From CAIJNA01 sp964516815 (GTDB lineage Bacteria > Campylobacterota > Campylobacteria > Campylobacterales > Arcobacteraceae): a DNA stretch of 64,000 nucleotides. Positions within the stretch are counted from its first letter, which is position 1. The number at the start of each line of letters is the position of its first letter. The position numbers and the translations under genes were made by a program. Under the pieces are notes generated by a model. That model had not been told where the DNA came from and searched no databases. It was given only the letters and a program-made list of their open reading frames with translations. Below are positions 8,855-17,833 of this stretch, piece by piece. The stretch is from assembly GCA_964516815.1 (NCBI GenBank), contig CAZEXK010000007.1, forward strand, positions 1 to 64,000, written 5' to 3'.

Positions 8855-11800
8855 AAATACAGTACTAAAAGCTATTGATATACAAGAGTTAGATAAACCA
8901 AAAGATTTTACAGCATTCCAAATAAACCTAGCAAGTCCTGCTAAAATTTTATCATGGTCGTCTGGGGAAGTAAAAAAACCTGAAACTATTAATTATAGAA
9001 CACTTAAACCAGAAAGAGATGGTTTATTTTGTGCTAAAATTTTTGGACCAGTAAAAGATTATGAATGTATTTGTGGTAAATACAAAAAAATGAGATATAA
9101 GGGTGTTGTTTGTGAAAAATGTGGTGTTGAAGTAACATCATCAAAAGTAAGAAGACATAGAATGGGACATATTGATTTAGTTGCTCCTGTTGCACATATC
9201 TGGATGGTTTCATCTTTACCTTCAAGAATAGGTACTTTACTTGGTGTTAAGTTAAAAGATTTAGAAAGAGTACTTTATTATGAAGCTTATATAGTTCAAA
9301 ATCCAGGTGATGCTTTTTATGATAGTGAATCTACTAAACCGTTAATGAAATTTGATATTTTAAATGAAGAACAATATAGATACATAAATGAGAATTATGA
9401 TGATACTGGATTTGAAGCACAAATGGGTGGTCAAATTGTACATGATATATTAAAAAATATTGATTTAGTTGAATTACTAAATTTCTTAAAAGAAGCAATG
9501 ACAGCTACAAAATCAGAAGCAAAGATAAAAACTATTATAAAAAGAATTAAAGTTGTAGAAAATTTCTTAAGTAGTGGAAACAGACCAGAATGGATGATGT
9601 TAAAAGTTGTACCAGTTCTTCCACCTGATATAAGACCTCTTGTAGCTCTTGATGGCGGTAAATTTGCTGTTTCTGATGTAAATGATTTATATAGAAGAGT
9701 AATAAATAGAAATAATAGATTAAAAAGACTTGTTGAACTTGATGCTCCTGAAATTATTATTAGAAATGAAATGAGAATGCTTCAAGAAGCAGTTGATGCA
9801 TTATTTGATAATGCAAAAACAGCAAATGCAGTTAAAGGTGCTAATAAAAGACCATTAAAATCATTATCTGAAATAATTAAAGGTAAGCAAGGTAGATTTA
9901 GACAAAACTTACTTGGTAAAAGAGTTGATTTCTCTGGAAGATCTGTAATTGTTGTTGGTCCAAAATTAAGAATGGATCAATGTGGACTTCCTAAAAAAAT
10001 GGCTTTAGAGTTATTTAAACCACATTTAATGGCAAAACTTGAAGAAAAAGGTTATGCAACTACATTAAAAGCATCAAAAAGATTAATAGAAGCAGAAACA
10101 AACGAAGTTTGGGAATGTTTAAGTGAAATTGTTGAAGATTATCCTGTATTATTAAATAGAGCTCCAACATTACATAAACTTTCAATTCAAGCATTTCATC
10201 CTGTTTTAATTGATGGTAAAGCTATACAATTACATCCTTTAGTTTGTTCTGCTTTTAATGCGGATTTTGATGGTGATCAAATGGCTGTGCATGTACCATT
10301 GTCACAAGAAGCTATTGCAGAAGCAAAAATTCTTATGATGAGTTCAATGAACATATTATTACCAGCATCAGGTAGAGCTTTAGCTGTACCATCACAAGAT
10401 ATGATTTTAGGTTTATATTACTTAACACTTGAAAAAGCTGGTGTTATTGGTGAGCATAAAATATTTGCTGATTTAAATGAAGCTATGATGGCACTAGAAG
10501 TTAATAAAGTTGATATTCATGCAAAAGTTAGAACTCCAATTAATAATCAAATGGTTACAACAACAATAGGTAGAATGATAATAAAAGATATTTTACCTGA
10601 GTTTGTACCTGAATTCTACTGGAATAAAATCTTAAAGAAAAAAGACATTGGTGCTTTAACTGATTATATTTATAAGCATGGAGGATATTCTGTTACTCCA
10701 AGATTTTTGGATAATTTAAAAAATATTGGTTTTAAATATGCAACAAGTGCTGGTATCTCAATTTCTATTGATGATATTAGAATCCCAGATTCAAAAGATG
10801 GACTTGTAAAAATTGCTAAAAAAGAAGTTGTTGAAGTACAAAAACAATTTAATCAAGGTTTATTAACTGAGCAAGAAAGATATAATAAGATTATTGATAT
10901 TTGGACAGCACTTAACAATAAATTGGGTTCTGAAATGATGGATATTGTAAAAACTGATAAAGATGGATTTAATTCTATTTATATGATGGCTGATTCAGGT
11001 GCTAGAGGATCTGCTGCGCAAATTAGACAGCTTGCTGGTATGAGGGGACTTATGGCTAAACCAGATGGTTCTATTATTGAAACACCAATTGTATCAAATT
11101 TCCGTGAAGGTTTAAATGTACTAGAGTACTTTATTTCTACACATGGTGCAAGAAAAGGTCTAGCAGATACTGCACTTAAGACAGCAAATGCTGGGTACTT
11201 AACTAGAAAACTAGTTGATGTATCTGCTAATGTTAGAATATCTATGGAAGATTGTGGAACTCATGAAGGTATTACAATTTCATCTATAGTAAATGGTAAT
11301 GAATTAGTAGAATCACTTGAAGAAAGAATAACAGGTAGAGTTATTGCAAATGATATTGTTGATCCAATTTCAAACGAAATATTATTTAATGAAGGTTTAT
11401 TAATCACAGAAGAAGATGCTAAAATTGTATCTGATGCTGGTGTTAAATCTGTAACTATTAGAACACCAATTACATGTAAAGCAGAAAATACTTTATGTGC
11501 AAAATGTTATGGACTAAACCTAGGAGAGCAAAGAAAAGCTAACCCTGGTGAAGCTGTTGGTGTACTAGCTGCTCAAAGTATTGGTGAACCTGGTACTCAG
11601 CTTACATTAAGAACATTCCACGTTGGTGGAACTGCTAGTGCTACACAAGCTGAAAAAGAATTAAAAGCTACTAGTGAAGGTTTCTTAAGGTATTATAATA
11701 TTAATACTCATACATCAAAAGATGGTAAAAAAATCGTTGCAAATAGAAGAAATGCAGCTATTTTATTGGTTGAACCAAAAATCAATGCTCCTTTTGAAGG

Positions 11801-13367
11801 TACTATTGATATTGAAACATTACATGAAGAAGTTATATTAACTATTATGAATGGAAATGATGAAAAAAAATATTACTTAAGAAGAGATGCGATTGCTAAA
11901 CCAAATGAACTAGCAGGAGTAAGTGGAAAAATTGAGGCTAAATTGTATTTACCATTTAAAAATGGAGATAAAGTTAGTGCGGATGATTCTATAGTTGAAA
12001 TAATCAAAGATGCTTGGAATGTTCCTTCAAGAATACCATATGCTAGTGAATTATTAGTAGAAGATGGAGCTCCAGTTACAAGTGAAATTAAATCAAGTGA
12101 TAGTGGTGTTGTTAAATATTTTAAACTAACTGGTGATTACTTAGAACCTGTAAGTGATATTAAAGTTGGTGATGTAATTACCAAAAAAGGTTTATTCGCA
12201 ATTATTATTGATTCAAAAGATAGAGAAGCATCAAGATTTTATATTTCAAGAGATTCTCAAATCGTATTAGAAAATGATGCTGTTGTTGAAAAAGGTGATG
12301 TTATTGCTAAACCATCAAAAGAGTCTCATGTTGTTATTTCACAATGGGACCCATATTCAAATCCAACTATTGCAGAAAGTGATGGGAAGGTTGAATTTAG
12401 TGATATTATTCCAGGCCTTACTGTTTTAGAACAATATGATGAATTAACAGGTACTTCTAAATTAGTTGTTAATGAATATATTCCAGCTGGTTATAAACCT
12501 GAAATTTTAGTAAATGGTGCAAATAAAACTACAAGGTATGTACTTGAACCAAAAACTGCTATTAATGTTGTTGATGGTGCTGATATTAATGTTGCTGATG
12601 TTATTAGTAAAACACCAAAAGCTGTTGCAAAATCAAGTGATATTACAGGTGGTCTTCCTAGAGTATCTGAATTATTTGAAGCTAGACGTCCCAAAAATAT
12701 TTCTGTTTTAGCTGAGTTTGATGGTGTAATTTCATTTGGTAATCCATTAAGAAATAAGCAACGATTAATTATTACTAATAATAATGGTGATAGATCAGAA
12801 ACTTTAGTTGAAAAAAGTAGAACAATACTTGTAAGAGATGGAGAGTTTGTACATGCTGGTGAAAAACTAACTGATGGTCAAATTGCATCTCACGATATAT
12901 TAAGAATTTTAGGTGAAAAAGCATTAAATGAGTTTATTGTTTCAGAAGTTCAAGGTGTATATAGAGGACAAGGTGTATCTATTGCTGATAAGCATATTGA
13001 AGTTATTTTATCTCAAATGTTAAGACAAATAAGTATAATTAATCCTGGTAATACAAAATTTGTTACAGGTGATATGGTATCAAGAAAGAAATTTGCTATT
13101 GAAAATAAAAAGATAATTAAAATAGGTGGGGAACCTGCAATAGCTGAACCAATTTTACTTGGTATTACAAGAGCAGCTGTTACATCTGATTCTATTATTT
13201 CTTCAGCATCATTTCAAGAAACAACAAAAGTTTTGACAGAAGCTGCTATTTCATCTAAAGTAGATATGCTTACTGATTTAAAAGAAAATGTTGTTATTGG
13301 TAGAACAATACCTGTAGGTACTGGTCTATATGCTGATAAAAAAGTTACATTCTCAAACGAAGATTAA
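8847..13367 (+). CDS. rpoC: DNA-directed RNA polymerase beta' subunit
   Basis: Core subunit with the catalytic site, 1506 residues. The N-terminal zinc-binding cysteines are present (CICGKYKKMRYKGVVCEKCG). The catalytic loop NADFDGDQMAVH carries the three Mg-binding aspartates. The second zinc-binding site is in the CGTHEG...CKAENTLCAKCYG region, and the trigger loop/bridge region contains GEPGTQLTLRTFHVGG. The ATG overlaps the end of rpoB. A hairpin follows the stop, closing the operon. Confidence 0.98.
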   Translation: MSKNTVLKAIDIQELDKPKDFTAFQINLASPAKILSWSSGEVKKPETINYRTLKPERDGLFCAKIFGPVKDYECICGKYKKMRYKGVVCEKCGVEVTSSKVRRHRMGHIDLVAPVAHIWMVSSLPSRIGTLLGVKLKDLERVLYYEAYIVQNPGDAFYDSESTKPLMKFDILNEEQYRYINENYDDTGFEAQMGGQIVHDILKNIDLVELLNFLKEAMTATKSEAKIKTIIKRIKVVENFLSSGNRPEWMMLKVVPVLPPDIRPLVALDGGKFAVSDVNDLYRRVINRNNRLKRLVELDAPEIIIRNEMRMLQEAVDALFDNAKTANAVKGANKRPLKSLSEIIKGKQGRFRQNLLGKRVDFSGRSVIVVGPKLRMDQCGLPKKMALELFKPHLMAKLEEKGYATTLKASKRLIEAETNEVWECLSEIVEDYPVLLNRAPTLHKLSIQAFHPVLIDGKAIQLHPLVCSAFNADFDGDQMAVHVPLSQEAIAEAKILMMSSMNILLPASGRALAVPSQDMILGLYYLTLEKAGVIGEHKIFADLNEAMMALEVNKVDIHAKVRTPINNQMVTTTIGRMIIKDILPEFVPEFYWNKILKKKDIGALTDYIYKHGGYSVTPRFLDNLKNIGFKYATSAGISISIDDIRIPDSKDGLVKIAKKEVVEVQKQFNQGLLTEQERYNKIIDIWTALNNKLGSEMMDIVKTDKDGFNSIYMMADSGARGSAAQIRQLAGMRGLMAKPDGSIIETPIVSNFREGLNVLEYFISTHGARKGLADTALKTANAGYLTRKLVDVSANVRISMEDCGTHEGITISSIVNGNELVESLEERITGRVIANDIVDPISNEILFNEGLLITEEDAKIVSDAGVKSVTIRTPITCKAENTLCAKCYGLNLGEQRKANPGEAVGVLAAQSIGEPGTQLTLRTFHVGGTASATQAEKELKATSEGFLRYYNINTHTSKDGKKIVANRRNAAILLVEPKINAPFEGTIDIETLHEEVILTIMNGNDEKKYYLRRDAIAKPNELAGVSGKIEAKLYLPFKNGDKVSADDSIVEIIKDAWNVPSRIPYASELLVEDGAPVTSEIKSSDSGVVKYFKLTGDYLEPVSDIKVGDVITKKGLFAIIIDSKDREASRFYISRDSQIVLENDAVVEKGDVIAKPSKESHVVISQWDPYSNPTIAESDGKVEFSDIIPGLTVLEQYDELTGTSKLVVNEYIPAGYKPEILVNGANKTTRYVLEPKTAINVVDGADINVADVISKTPKAVAKSSDITGGLPRVSELFEARRPKNISVLAEFDGVISFGNPLRNKQRLIITNNNGDRSETLVEKSRTILVRDGEFVHAGEKLTDGQIASHDILRILGEKALNEFIVSEVQGVYRGQGVSIADKHIEVILSQMLRQISIINPGNTKFVTGDMVSRKKFAIENKKIIKIGGEPAIAEPILLGITRAAVTSDSIISSASFQETTKVLTEAAISSKVDMLTDLKENVVIGRTIPVGTGLYADKKVTFSNED

Positions 13368-13373
13368 AATTAT

Positions 13374-13399
13374 AAAGAGATAATAAATATTATCTCTTT
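13374..13399 (+). terminator. Probable terminator of the rpoBC operon
   Basis: AAAGAGATAAT (13374-13384) and its exact complement ATTATCTCTTT (13389-13399) flank an AAAT loop. Only the stem end supplies Ts, so termination may be incomplete. It lies seven bases after the rpoC stop. Confidence 0.65.
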
Positions 13400-13469
13400 A
13401 CTTATAAGTTTTAATAAATTATAATAAAATTTGCTTGATAATATTCAGCAAATATCCATATTATTTTGA

Positions 13470-13475
13470 TATAAT
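13470..13475 (+). promoter_or_regulatory. Sigma70 -10 box upstream of the U32 gene
   Basis: TATAAT in the context TTTTGATATAATCGC. The same GATATAATC context recurs before several genes in this window. The start point would be near 13482. Confidence 0.55.
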
Positions 13476-13505
13476 CGCATATTAAACAAGATGAAAGATA
13501 TACTT

Positions 13506-14798
13506 ATGAAAAGAGTTGAATTATTATCACCAGCTGGAAATATTGAAAAATTAAAAATTGCATTTGCATATGGTGCAGACGCTGTTTATGGGGGAGTTAG
13601 TCACTTTTCACTTAGAATACGTTCAGGTAAAGAATTTACAATGGAAAGTTTTAAAGAAGGGATTGATTATGCTCATAATATTGGTAAAAAAGTTTATGTT
13701 ACTATTAATGGGTTTCCATTTAACTCGCAAATTAATCTTTTAAAAAAACACATCCAAAATATTGCAGAACTTCAACCAGATGCTTTAATTGTAGCTACTC
13801 CTGGTGTTGTTGCATTATGTCATGAATTAGCACCAAATATTCCTATACATTTATCAACTCAAGCAAATGTTATGAATTATCTTGATGCAAAAGTATATTA
13901 TGATATGGGTGTTAGAAGAATTATTGCTGCTCGTGAAATATCGCTTAAAGATGTAATTGAGATAAAAAAACACTTACCTGATCTTGAAATTGAAATTTTT
14001 GTTCATGGTTCTATGTGTTTTGCTTATAGTGGTAGATGTCTGGTATCTTCTATTCAAATGGGAAGAGTACCTAATAGAGGTTCTTGCGCTAATGATTGTA
14101 GATTTGAATATACGCTTTATGCTGGTAGTGAGGAACATGGAACATTATTTAGACTGGAAGAAGAACCAGATATTGGAACTTATATATTTAATGCAAAAGA
14201 TATGAATTTATCAGCTCATGTAAAAGAAATATTACAAAGTGGGGCTGTTGATAGTATTAAAATTGAAGGACGAACAAAGTCACCATATTATGCTGCTATT
14301 ACTGCATACACTTATAAAATGGCTATTAATGATTTTTATAATGATTGTTTTGATGCTAAAAAGTATGCAAGAGAATTAAATACTACAAAAAATCGTGGAT
14401 TTACTGATGCATATTTAATACATAAGCCATTCGAAAGAGCAGATACACAAAATCATGACTTTGCAATGAGTGTTGGTACATATGAGGTTTCTGGACTTGT
14501 TATTGAAGATAAAAAACATTTTATGTGTAAATATAAAACATTAAGAAATGAAGATATTGAAATATTTGCCCCATATGGCAGTGAATTTGAAGAAATAGAT
14601 AACGATATTGGAAAAATTTTTCAAAAAAATGGACAATATTATATTAACTTTAAACAAATATTAACAAAAAACAATAAAGTATTAGATGCTGTTCATAGTG
14701 GAAATACTAATCCTATACAATTACCTTGTGAATTACCATATTTAACAATGTTTAGGGTTGAAGCTAAAATAGGTGAAGAATCTTGTAGTGCTAGTTAA
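13506..14798 (+). CDS. Peptidase U32 family protein (TrhP/YegQ-like)
   Basis: Members of this family are annotated as collagenase-like peptidases; several bacterial members instead help hydroxylate tRNA wobble uridine. The protein has 430 residues and begins MKRVELLSPAGNIEKLKIAF. The U32 signature is complete: EIFVHGSMCFAYSGRC followed by GSCANDCRFEY with several conserved cysteines. I prefer ATG 13506 over ATG 13491 because homologues start with KxVELLSPAGN and the -10 box at 13470 would leave only about nine bases before 13491. purE follows after 46 bases. Assignment to tRNA modification rather than proteolysis is inference. Confidence 0.85.
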   Translation: MKRVELLSPAGNIEKLKIAFAYGADAVYGGVSHFSLRIRSGKEFTMESFKEGIDYAHNIGKKVYVTINGFPFNSQINLLKKHIQNIAELQPDALIVATPGVVALCHELAPNIPIHLSTQANVMNYLDAKVYYDMGVRRIIAAREISLKDVIEIKKHLPDLEIEIFVHGSMCFAYSGRCLVSSIQMGRVPNRGSCANDCRFEYTLYAGSEEHGTLFRLEEEPDIGTYIFNAKDMNLSAHVKEILQSGAVDSIKIEGRTKSPYYAAITAYTYKMAINDFYNDCFDAKKYARELNTTKNRGFTDAYLIHKPFERADTQNHDFAMSVGTYEVSGLVIEDKKHFMCKYKTLRNEDIEIFAPYGSEFEEIDNDIGKIFQKNGQYYINFKQILTKNNKVLDAVHSGNTNPIQLPCELPYLTMFRVEAKIGEESCSAS

Positions 14799-14844
14799 AA
14801 GTTTAACTAAATAAAAAATTAAAATTAAAATTAAAAGGAATAAT

Positions 14845-15339
14845 ATGAATTTTGTATCAATAGTAATGGGAAGTAGAAGTGATTATGAGGTAATGAAGCA
14901 TTGTGCTGACACATTTGAGGCTTATCATGTAAAATATGAATTAATTATATCATCTGCACATAGAAGCCCACAAAGAACTAAAGATTATATCAAAACTGCT
15001 GAAAAAAAAGGTGCACAGGTATTTATAGCCGCTGCAGGAATGGCAGCACATTTAGCAGGTGCTTTAGCTGCTAGTACAACTAAACCAATAATTGGAGTTC
15101 CTATGAAAGGTGGTGCTATGGATGGTATGGATGCTATGCTTTCTACTGTACAAATGCCAGCTGGAATGCCTGTTGCTACAGTTGCATTAGGTAAGGCTGG
15201 TGCTATTAATAGTGCTTATTTGGCTATGCAAATATTAGCATTGTTTGATAATGAATTAGCAATTAAATTAAAAGAAGATAGAGTACTAAAAGAAAAGAAA
15301 GTTGAATCTGATAGTAAAGAAATTGAAGTTATTATATAA
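14845..15339 (+). CDS. purE: N5-carboxyaminoimidazole ribonucleotide mutase
   Basis: PurE class I converts N5-CAIR to CAIR in purine biosynthesis. It has 164 residues. It begins MNFVSIVMGSRSDYEVMKHC with the phosphate-binding GSxSD motif, then SAHRSPQRT, AAGMAAHLAG and a glycine-rich GVPMKGGAMDGMDAML segment. The last 20 or so residues form a charged tail beyond the usual core. AAAAGGA precedes the ATG. It probably shares a transcript with the upstream U32 gene. Confidence 0.95.
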   Translation: MNFVSIVMGSRSDYEVMKHCADTFEAYHVKYELIISSAHRSPQRTKDYIKTAEKKGAQVFIAAAGMAAHLAGALAASTTKPIIGVPMKGGAMDGMDAMLSTVQMPAGMPVATVALGKAGAINSAYLAMQILALFDNELAIKLKEDRVLKEKKVESDSKEIEVII

Positions 15340-15361
15340 ATTTTATTTTTAAGGTACTAAA

Positions 15362-15662
15362 ATGAAACAGCTGTATGAAGATTTATGGTAGCGTTTGTTA
15401 TTATTATAAATCACCTTATATAAAATTATATTTATTTACAGGGGATAGTTACTTTAATTGCAATTGTATATGGAGTACTTTTATTGTTAATAACTATAAA
15501 GGTACTACAAAATATATGATAAACTCACTTAAAAAACTAAGAAAGTTAAAACCTGATGTTGTAATTAGTAGTGGTTTTATAGGTGAAGTTTCACATGACA
15601 ATATTTCTAATGAAGAATGGCTAAATGCAATCGAGTCAAGTATTTCTAAACTTATAGATTAA
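15362..15662 (+). pseudogene. Remnant of a metallo-beta-lactamase-fold hydrolase
   Basis: An ATG at 15362 opens MKQLYEDLW and stops at TAG. In another frame from about 15375 the sequence continues to 15662 with YYKSPYIKLYLFTGDSYF and KPDVVISSGFIGEVS. These look like the C-terminal third of an MBL-fold hydrolase (LFTGD strand, then the last helix and GH/GF segment). The HxHxDH metal-binding core is absent. The picture fits an internal deletion that kept both gene ends out of frame, plus wear. It sits directly after purE and converges with the helicase gene three bases away. Family assignment is from motif memory. Confidence 0.55.
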
Positions 15663-15665
15663 CAT

Positions 15666-16940
15666 TTATCTCTTTTTATCTTTTGAATTACTTTTTCTTT
15701 GTCTATCAAGCATAGCTTTATTTCTTCTATTTTTTTTATAATCTACAAAACCTTTTTTTTCACTTAGACTTTTTTTCTTTGCTTGTCTTTGTCTTGGTTG
15801 TCTATCTTCAAGTTCAAATCCTTTGTATATTTCTCTTTTAATATTTAGCTTAAGATTAATTTCCATTTTTGAAAAAGTATTATAATCTTCAGTTGTTAAT
15901 AAACTAATTACATAACCACTTTTACCAGCTCTACCGGTTCTTCCACTCCTATGCGTAAAATCATCTGTATTTTCAGGAAGACTATAATTAATAACTAAGG
16001 GTAGTTCTTTTATGTCAATACCTCTTGAACTAATATCAGTTGTAATTAAAGCTTGTACTTTTTTGTTTCTAAAAATTGTAAATGCTTTTAATCTATCATT
16101 TTTTTTGATATCACTATGTATAACTGTAGCTCTTATGCTTTTTTCAAACATATATGAATTAACCTCATTGGCTTCTTCTTTGGAACCTACAAATACAAGT
16201 GCTTGATTATTGCCTTGAGCTTTTAATATTTTATATAAAAGTTCAGTTTTTCTTTTTTTATCTACTTTATAAGATTTATGATTTATTGCATTAACAACAT
16301 CTCGTCGTTGTGATACTTCAACACTTATAGGTTCATACATAAATTCTTTTGCAAGTTTTTTAATATTGTGAGAAATTGTAGCTGAACACATAATTATATG
16401 TCTTTGTGTAGAACATTTTGACATTAAATAGGATATTTGTTCTATAAAACTATCATCAAGCATAAAGTCAGCCTCATCTAAAACTATATTTGTTATTGAT
16501 GATAAGTTAATATGATTTTCTTTATGTAGGTCTATTAATCTTCCTGGTGTAGCAACAATTATATCTACTCCTTGTGCTAAAGTATCTATTTGTTTTGCTT
16601 TTGGCATACCTCCAAATATAGCAGTTGAAGTGATATCCATATATTTACTATAAATGCTAACTGCATGTTGTATCTGACTTACTAAGTCACTAGATGGAGC
16701 TATAATAAGTGCTCTTGGAACTCTATTTTCATTTTTTGATAGCTTTGATATTTTTTGTAATATTGGTATGACAAAAGCAGCAGTTTTCCCTGTACCTGAT
16801 TTTGATGCTGCTAATAAATCTATATTTTTTAAAGCTAATGGTATTATTTTTTTTTGTATTGCTGTTGGATTTGGATAATTTAGTTCATCTATTGCTTTTA
16901 AAATATCATCTTGTAAATTAAAGTTTTTAAAGTTATTCAT
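15666..16940 (-). CDS. DEAD-box RNA helicase (RhlE/DeaD-like)
   Basis: ATP-dependent RNA unwinding enzyme of 424 residues, likely acting in ribosome assembly or mRNA decay. In order: F and Q motifs (FKNFNLQ, then YPNPTAIQ at residues 22-29), Walker A ASKSGTGKT at 45-53, TPGRLIDL, DEAD, SAT, TTDISSRGID and HRSGRTGRAG. The C-terminal tail from about residue 375 is strongly basic (RQPRQRQAKKKS and similar), typical of an RNA-binding extension. A TATAAT lies only five bases upstream of the ATG, so transcripts from it would be nearly leaderless. Confidence 0.95.
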   Translation of the reverse strand: MNNFKNFNLQDDILKAIDELNYPNPTAIQKKIIPLALKNIDLLAASKSGTGKTAAFVIPILQKISKLSKNENRVPRALIIAPSSDLVSQIQHAVSIYSKYMDITSTAIFGGMPKAKQIDTLAQGVDIIVATPGRLIDLHKENHINLSSITNIVLDEADFMLDDSFIEQISYLMSKCSTQRHIIMCSATISHNIKKLAKEFMYEPISVEVSQRRDVVNAINHKSYKVDKKRKTELLYKILKAQGNNQALVFVGSKEEANEVNSYMFEKSIRATVIHSDIKKNDRLKAFTIFRNKKVQALITTDISSRGIDIKELPLVINYSLPENTDDFTHRSGRTGRAGKSGYVISLLTTEDYNTFSKMEINLKLNIKREIYKGFELEDRQPRQRQAKKKSLSEKKGFVDYKKNRRNKAMLDRQRKSNSKDKKR

Positions 16941-16945
16941 ATGAC

Positions 16946-16951
16946 ATTATA
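16946..16951 (-). promoter_or_regulatory. -10 box very close to the helicase start
   Basis: TATAAT on the minus strand, with its downstream edge five bases before the helicase ATG at 16940. The predicted start point falls at or just before the A of the ATG. Confidence 0.45.
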
Positions 16952-16989
16952 GCATAATCTTAGATAATCAAAATTGCATTATATTTTGA

Positions 16990-16995
16990 TATAAT
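16990..16995 (+). promoter_or_regulatory. Sigma70 -10 box of the PhnA-like gene
   Basis: TATAAT in the context TTTTGATATAATTAC, 24 bases before the TTG start at 17020. It is back to back with the helicase promoter. Confidence 0.55.
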
Positions 16996-17019
16996 TACAA
17001 AAAAATAAAAAGGCATAAC

Positions 17020-17556
17020 TTGAATATAGATAAAAACTTATTATTACGAGCAAAAAATTCATGTGAATTATGTAAGCGTACAAAAAATTTATTTGAATTT
17101 ATAGTAACACCAAGAAAAGAAAAAATTATTGTTTGTGAATTATGTCATACACAATTAAATACTACACTTGAACAATCACATTGGCATTGTTTACATGATT
17201 GTATGTGGAGTGAAGTTGATGCTGTTAAAGTAGTTGTTTTTAGAGTACTTACAAAACTAGGTAATCAAGATTTATTGGATATGATGTATTTAGAAGAAGA
17301 CACTAAGCATTGGGCAAATGAAGGTCTATATGCACAAAATGTAGATGAACAAATAAGAAAAGATGCAAATGGAAATAAATTACAAGCAGGAGATAGTGTA
17401 ATTTTGATAAAAGATTTAGATGTTAAAGGTGCAAATTTCACAGCAAAAAGAGGCACTATTGTTAAAAATATTAAAATAGGGGATGTTGATAATCATATAG
17501 AAGGTAAAATTAATGGAACATCTATATATTTAAAATGTAATTTTATAAAGAAATAG
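17020..17556 (+). CDS. PhnA/YjdM-like zinc-ribbon protein
   Basis: A 178-residue protein with an N-terminal zinc ribbon (CELCKRT near residue 15 and CELCHTQ near residue 38) and a C-terminal PhnA domain (DANGNKLQAGDSVILIKDLD, then KRGTIVKNI). PhnA-type proteins were named from a phosphonate operon but have no proven role in phosphonate breakdown. The start is TTG at 17020; AAAAAGG lies about eight bases upstream. It is transcribed divergently from the helicase and appears monocistronic. The function is not known from sequence. Confidence 0.85.
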   Translation: MNIDKNLLLRAKNSCELCKRTKNLFEFIVTPRKEKIIVCELCHTQLNTTLEQSHWHCLHDCMWSEVDAVKVVVFRVLTKLGNQDLLDMMYLEEDTKHWANEGLYAQNVDEQIRKDANGNKLQAGDSVILIKDLDVKGANFTAKRGTIVKNIKIGDVDNHIEGKINGTSIYLKCNFIKK

Positions 17557-17577
17557 TTATTTGTGATTTAATGAAAA

Positions 17578-17688
17578 ATAGCTCTTGATTTGGGTTTTTA
17601 GTTTGTACATAGTACACCATATGCTAGAGGTTCTTATATGGCACATGAATATTTATCTAAAAATAATAATAAAAAATCATTATTATAA
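17578..17688 (+). pseudogene. lipA: Probable C-terminal fragment of lipoyl synthase
   Basis: A short frame reads IALDLGF, a TAG stop, then FVHSTPYARGSYMAHEYLSK before ending in TAA. This resembles the C-terminal tail of lipoyl synthase, where a GFxxVxSxPxxRSSYxA element supplies the conserved arginine and serine near the active site. The in-frame TAG and the lack of any upstream radical-SAM CxxxCxxC region mean it cannot be functional. The identification rests on this short motif only. Confidence 0.4.
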
Positions 17689-17833
17689 TCAAGTAAAAAA
17701 GTAAAATTTAATTAAGCATTTTATAAGTATTTAAAAGAATTCACAAAAAATTAGTTACTTAAATATTAATTTTAATAAATTAATACTATACTATGGAAAA
17801 TTAAATATATTATTTAATAAAAAAAGGAAAATC
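17689..17833. other. AT-rich spacer before the chemoreceptor gene
   Basis: No convincing reading frame. An AAAAAGGAAAATC ribosome binding region lies at its right end. Confidence 0.5.

Noticed and set aside
12491..12711. Frames on both strands inside rpoC, one leucine/methionine-rich
   Set aside because: Out-of-frame shadows of the well-supported rpoC gene.
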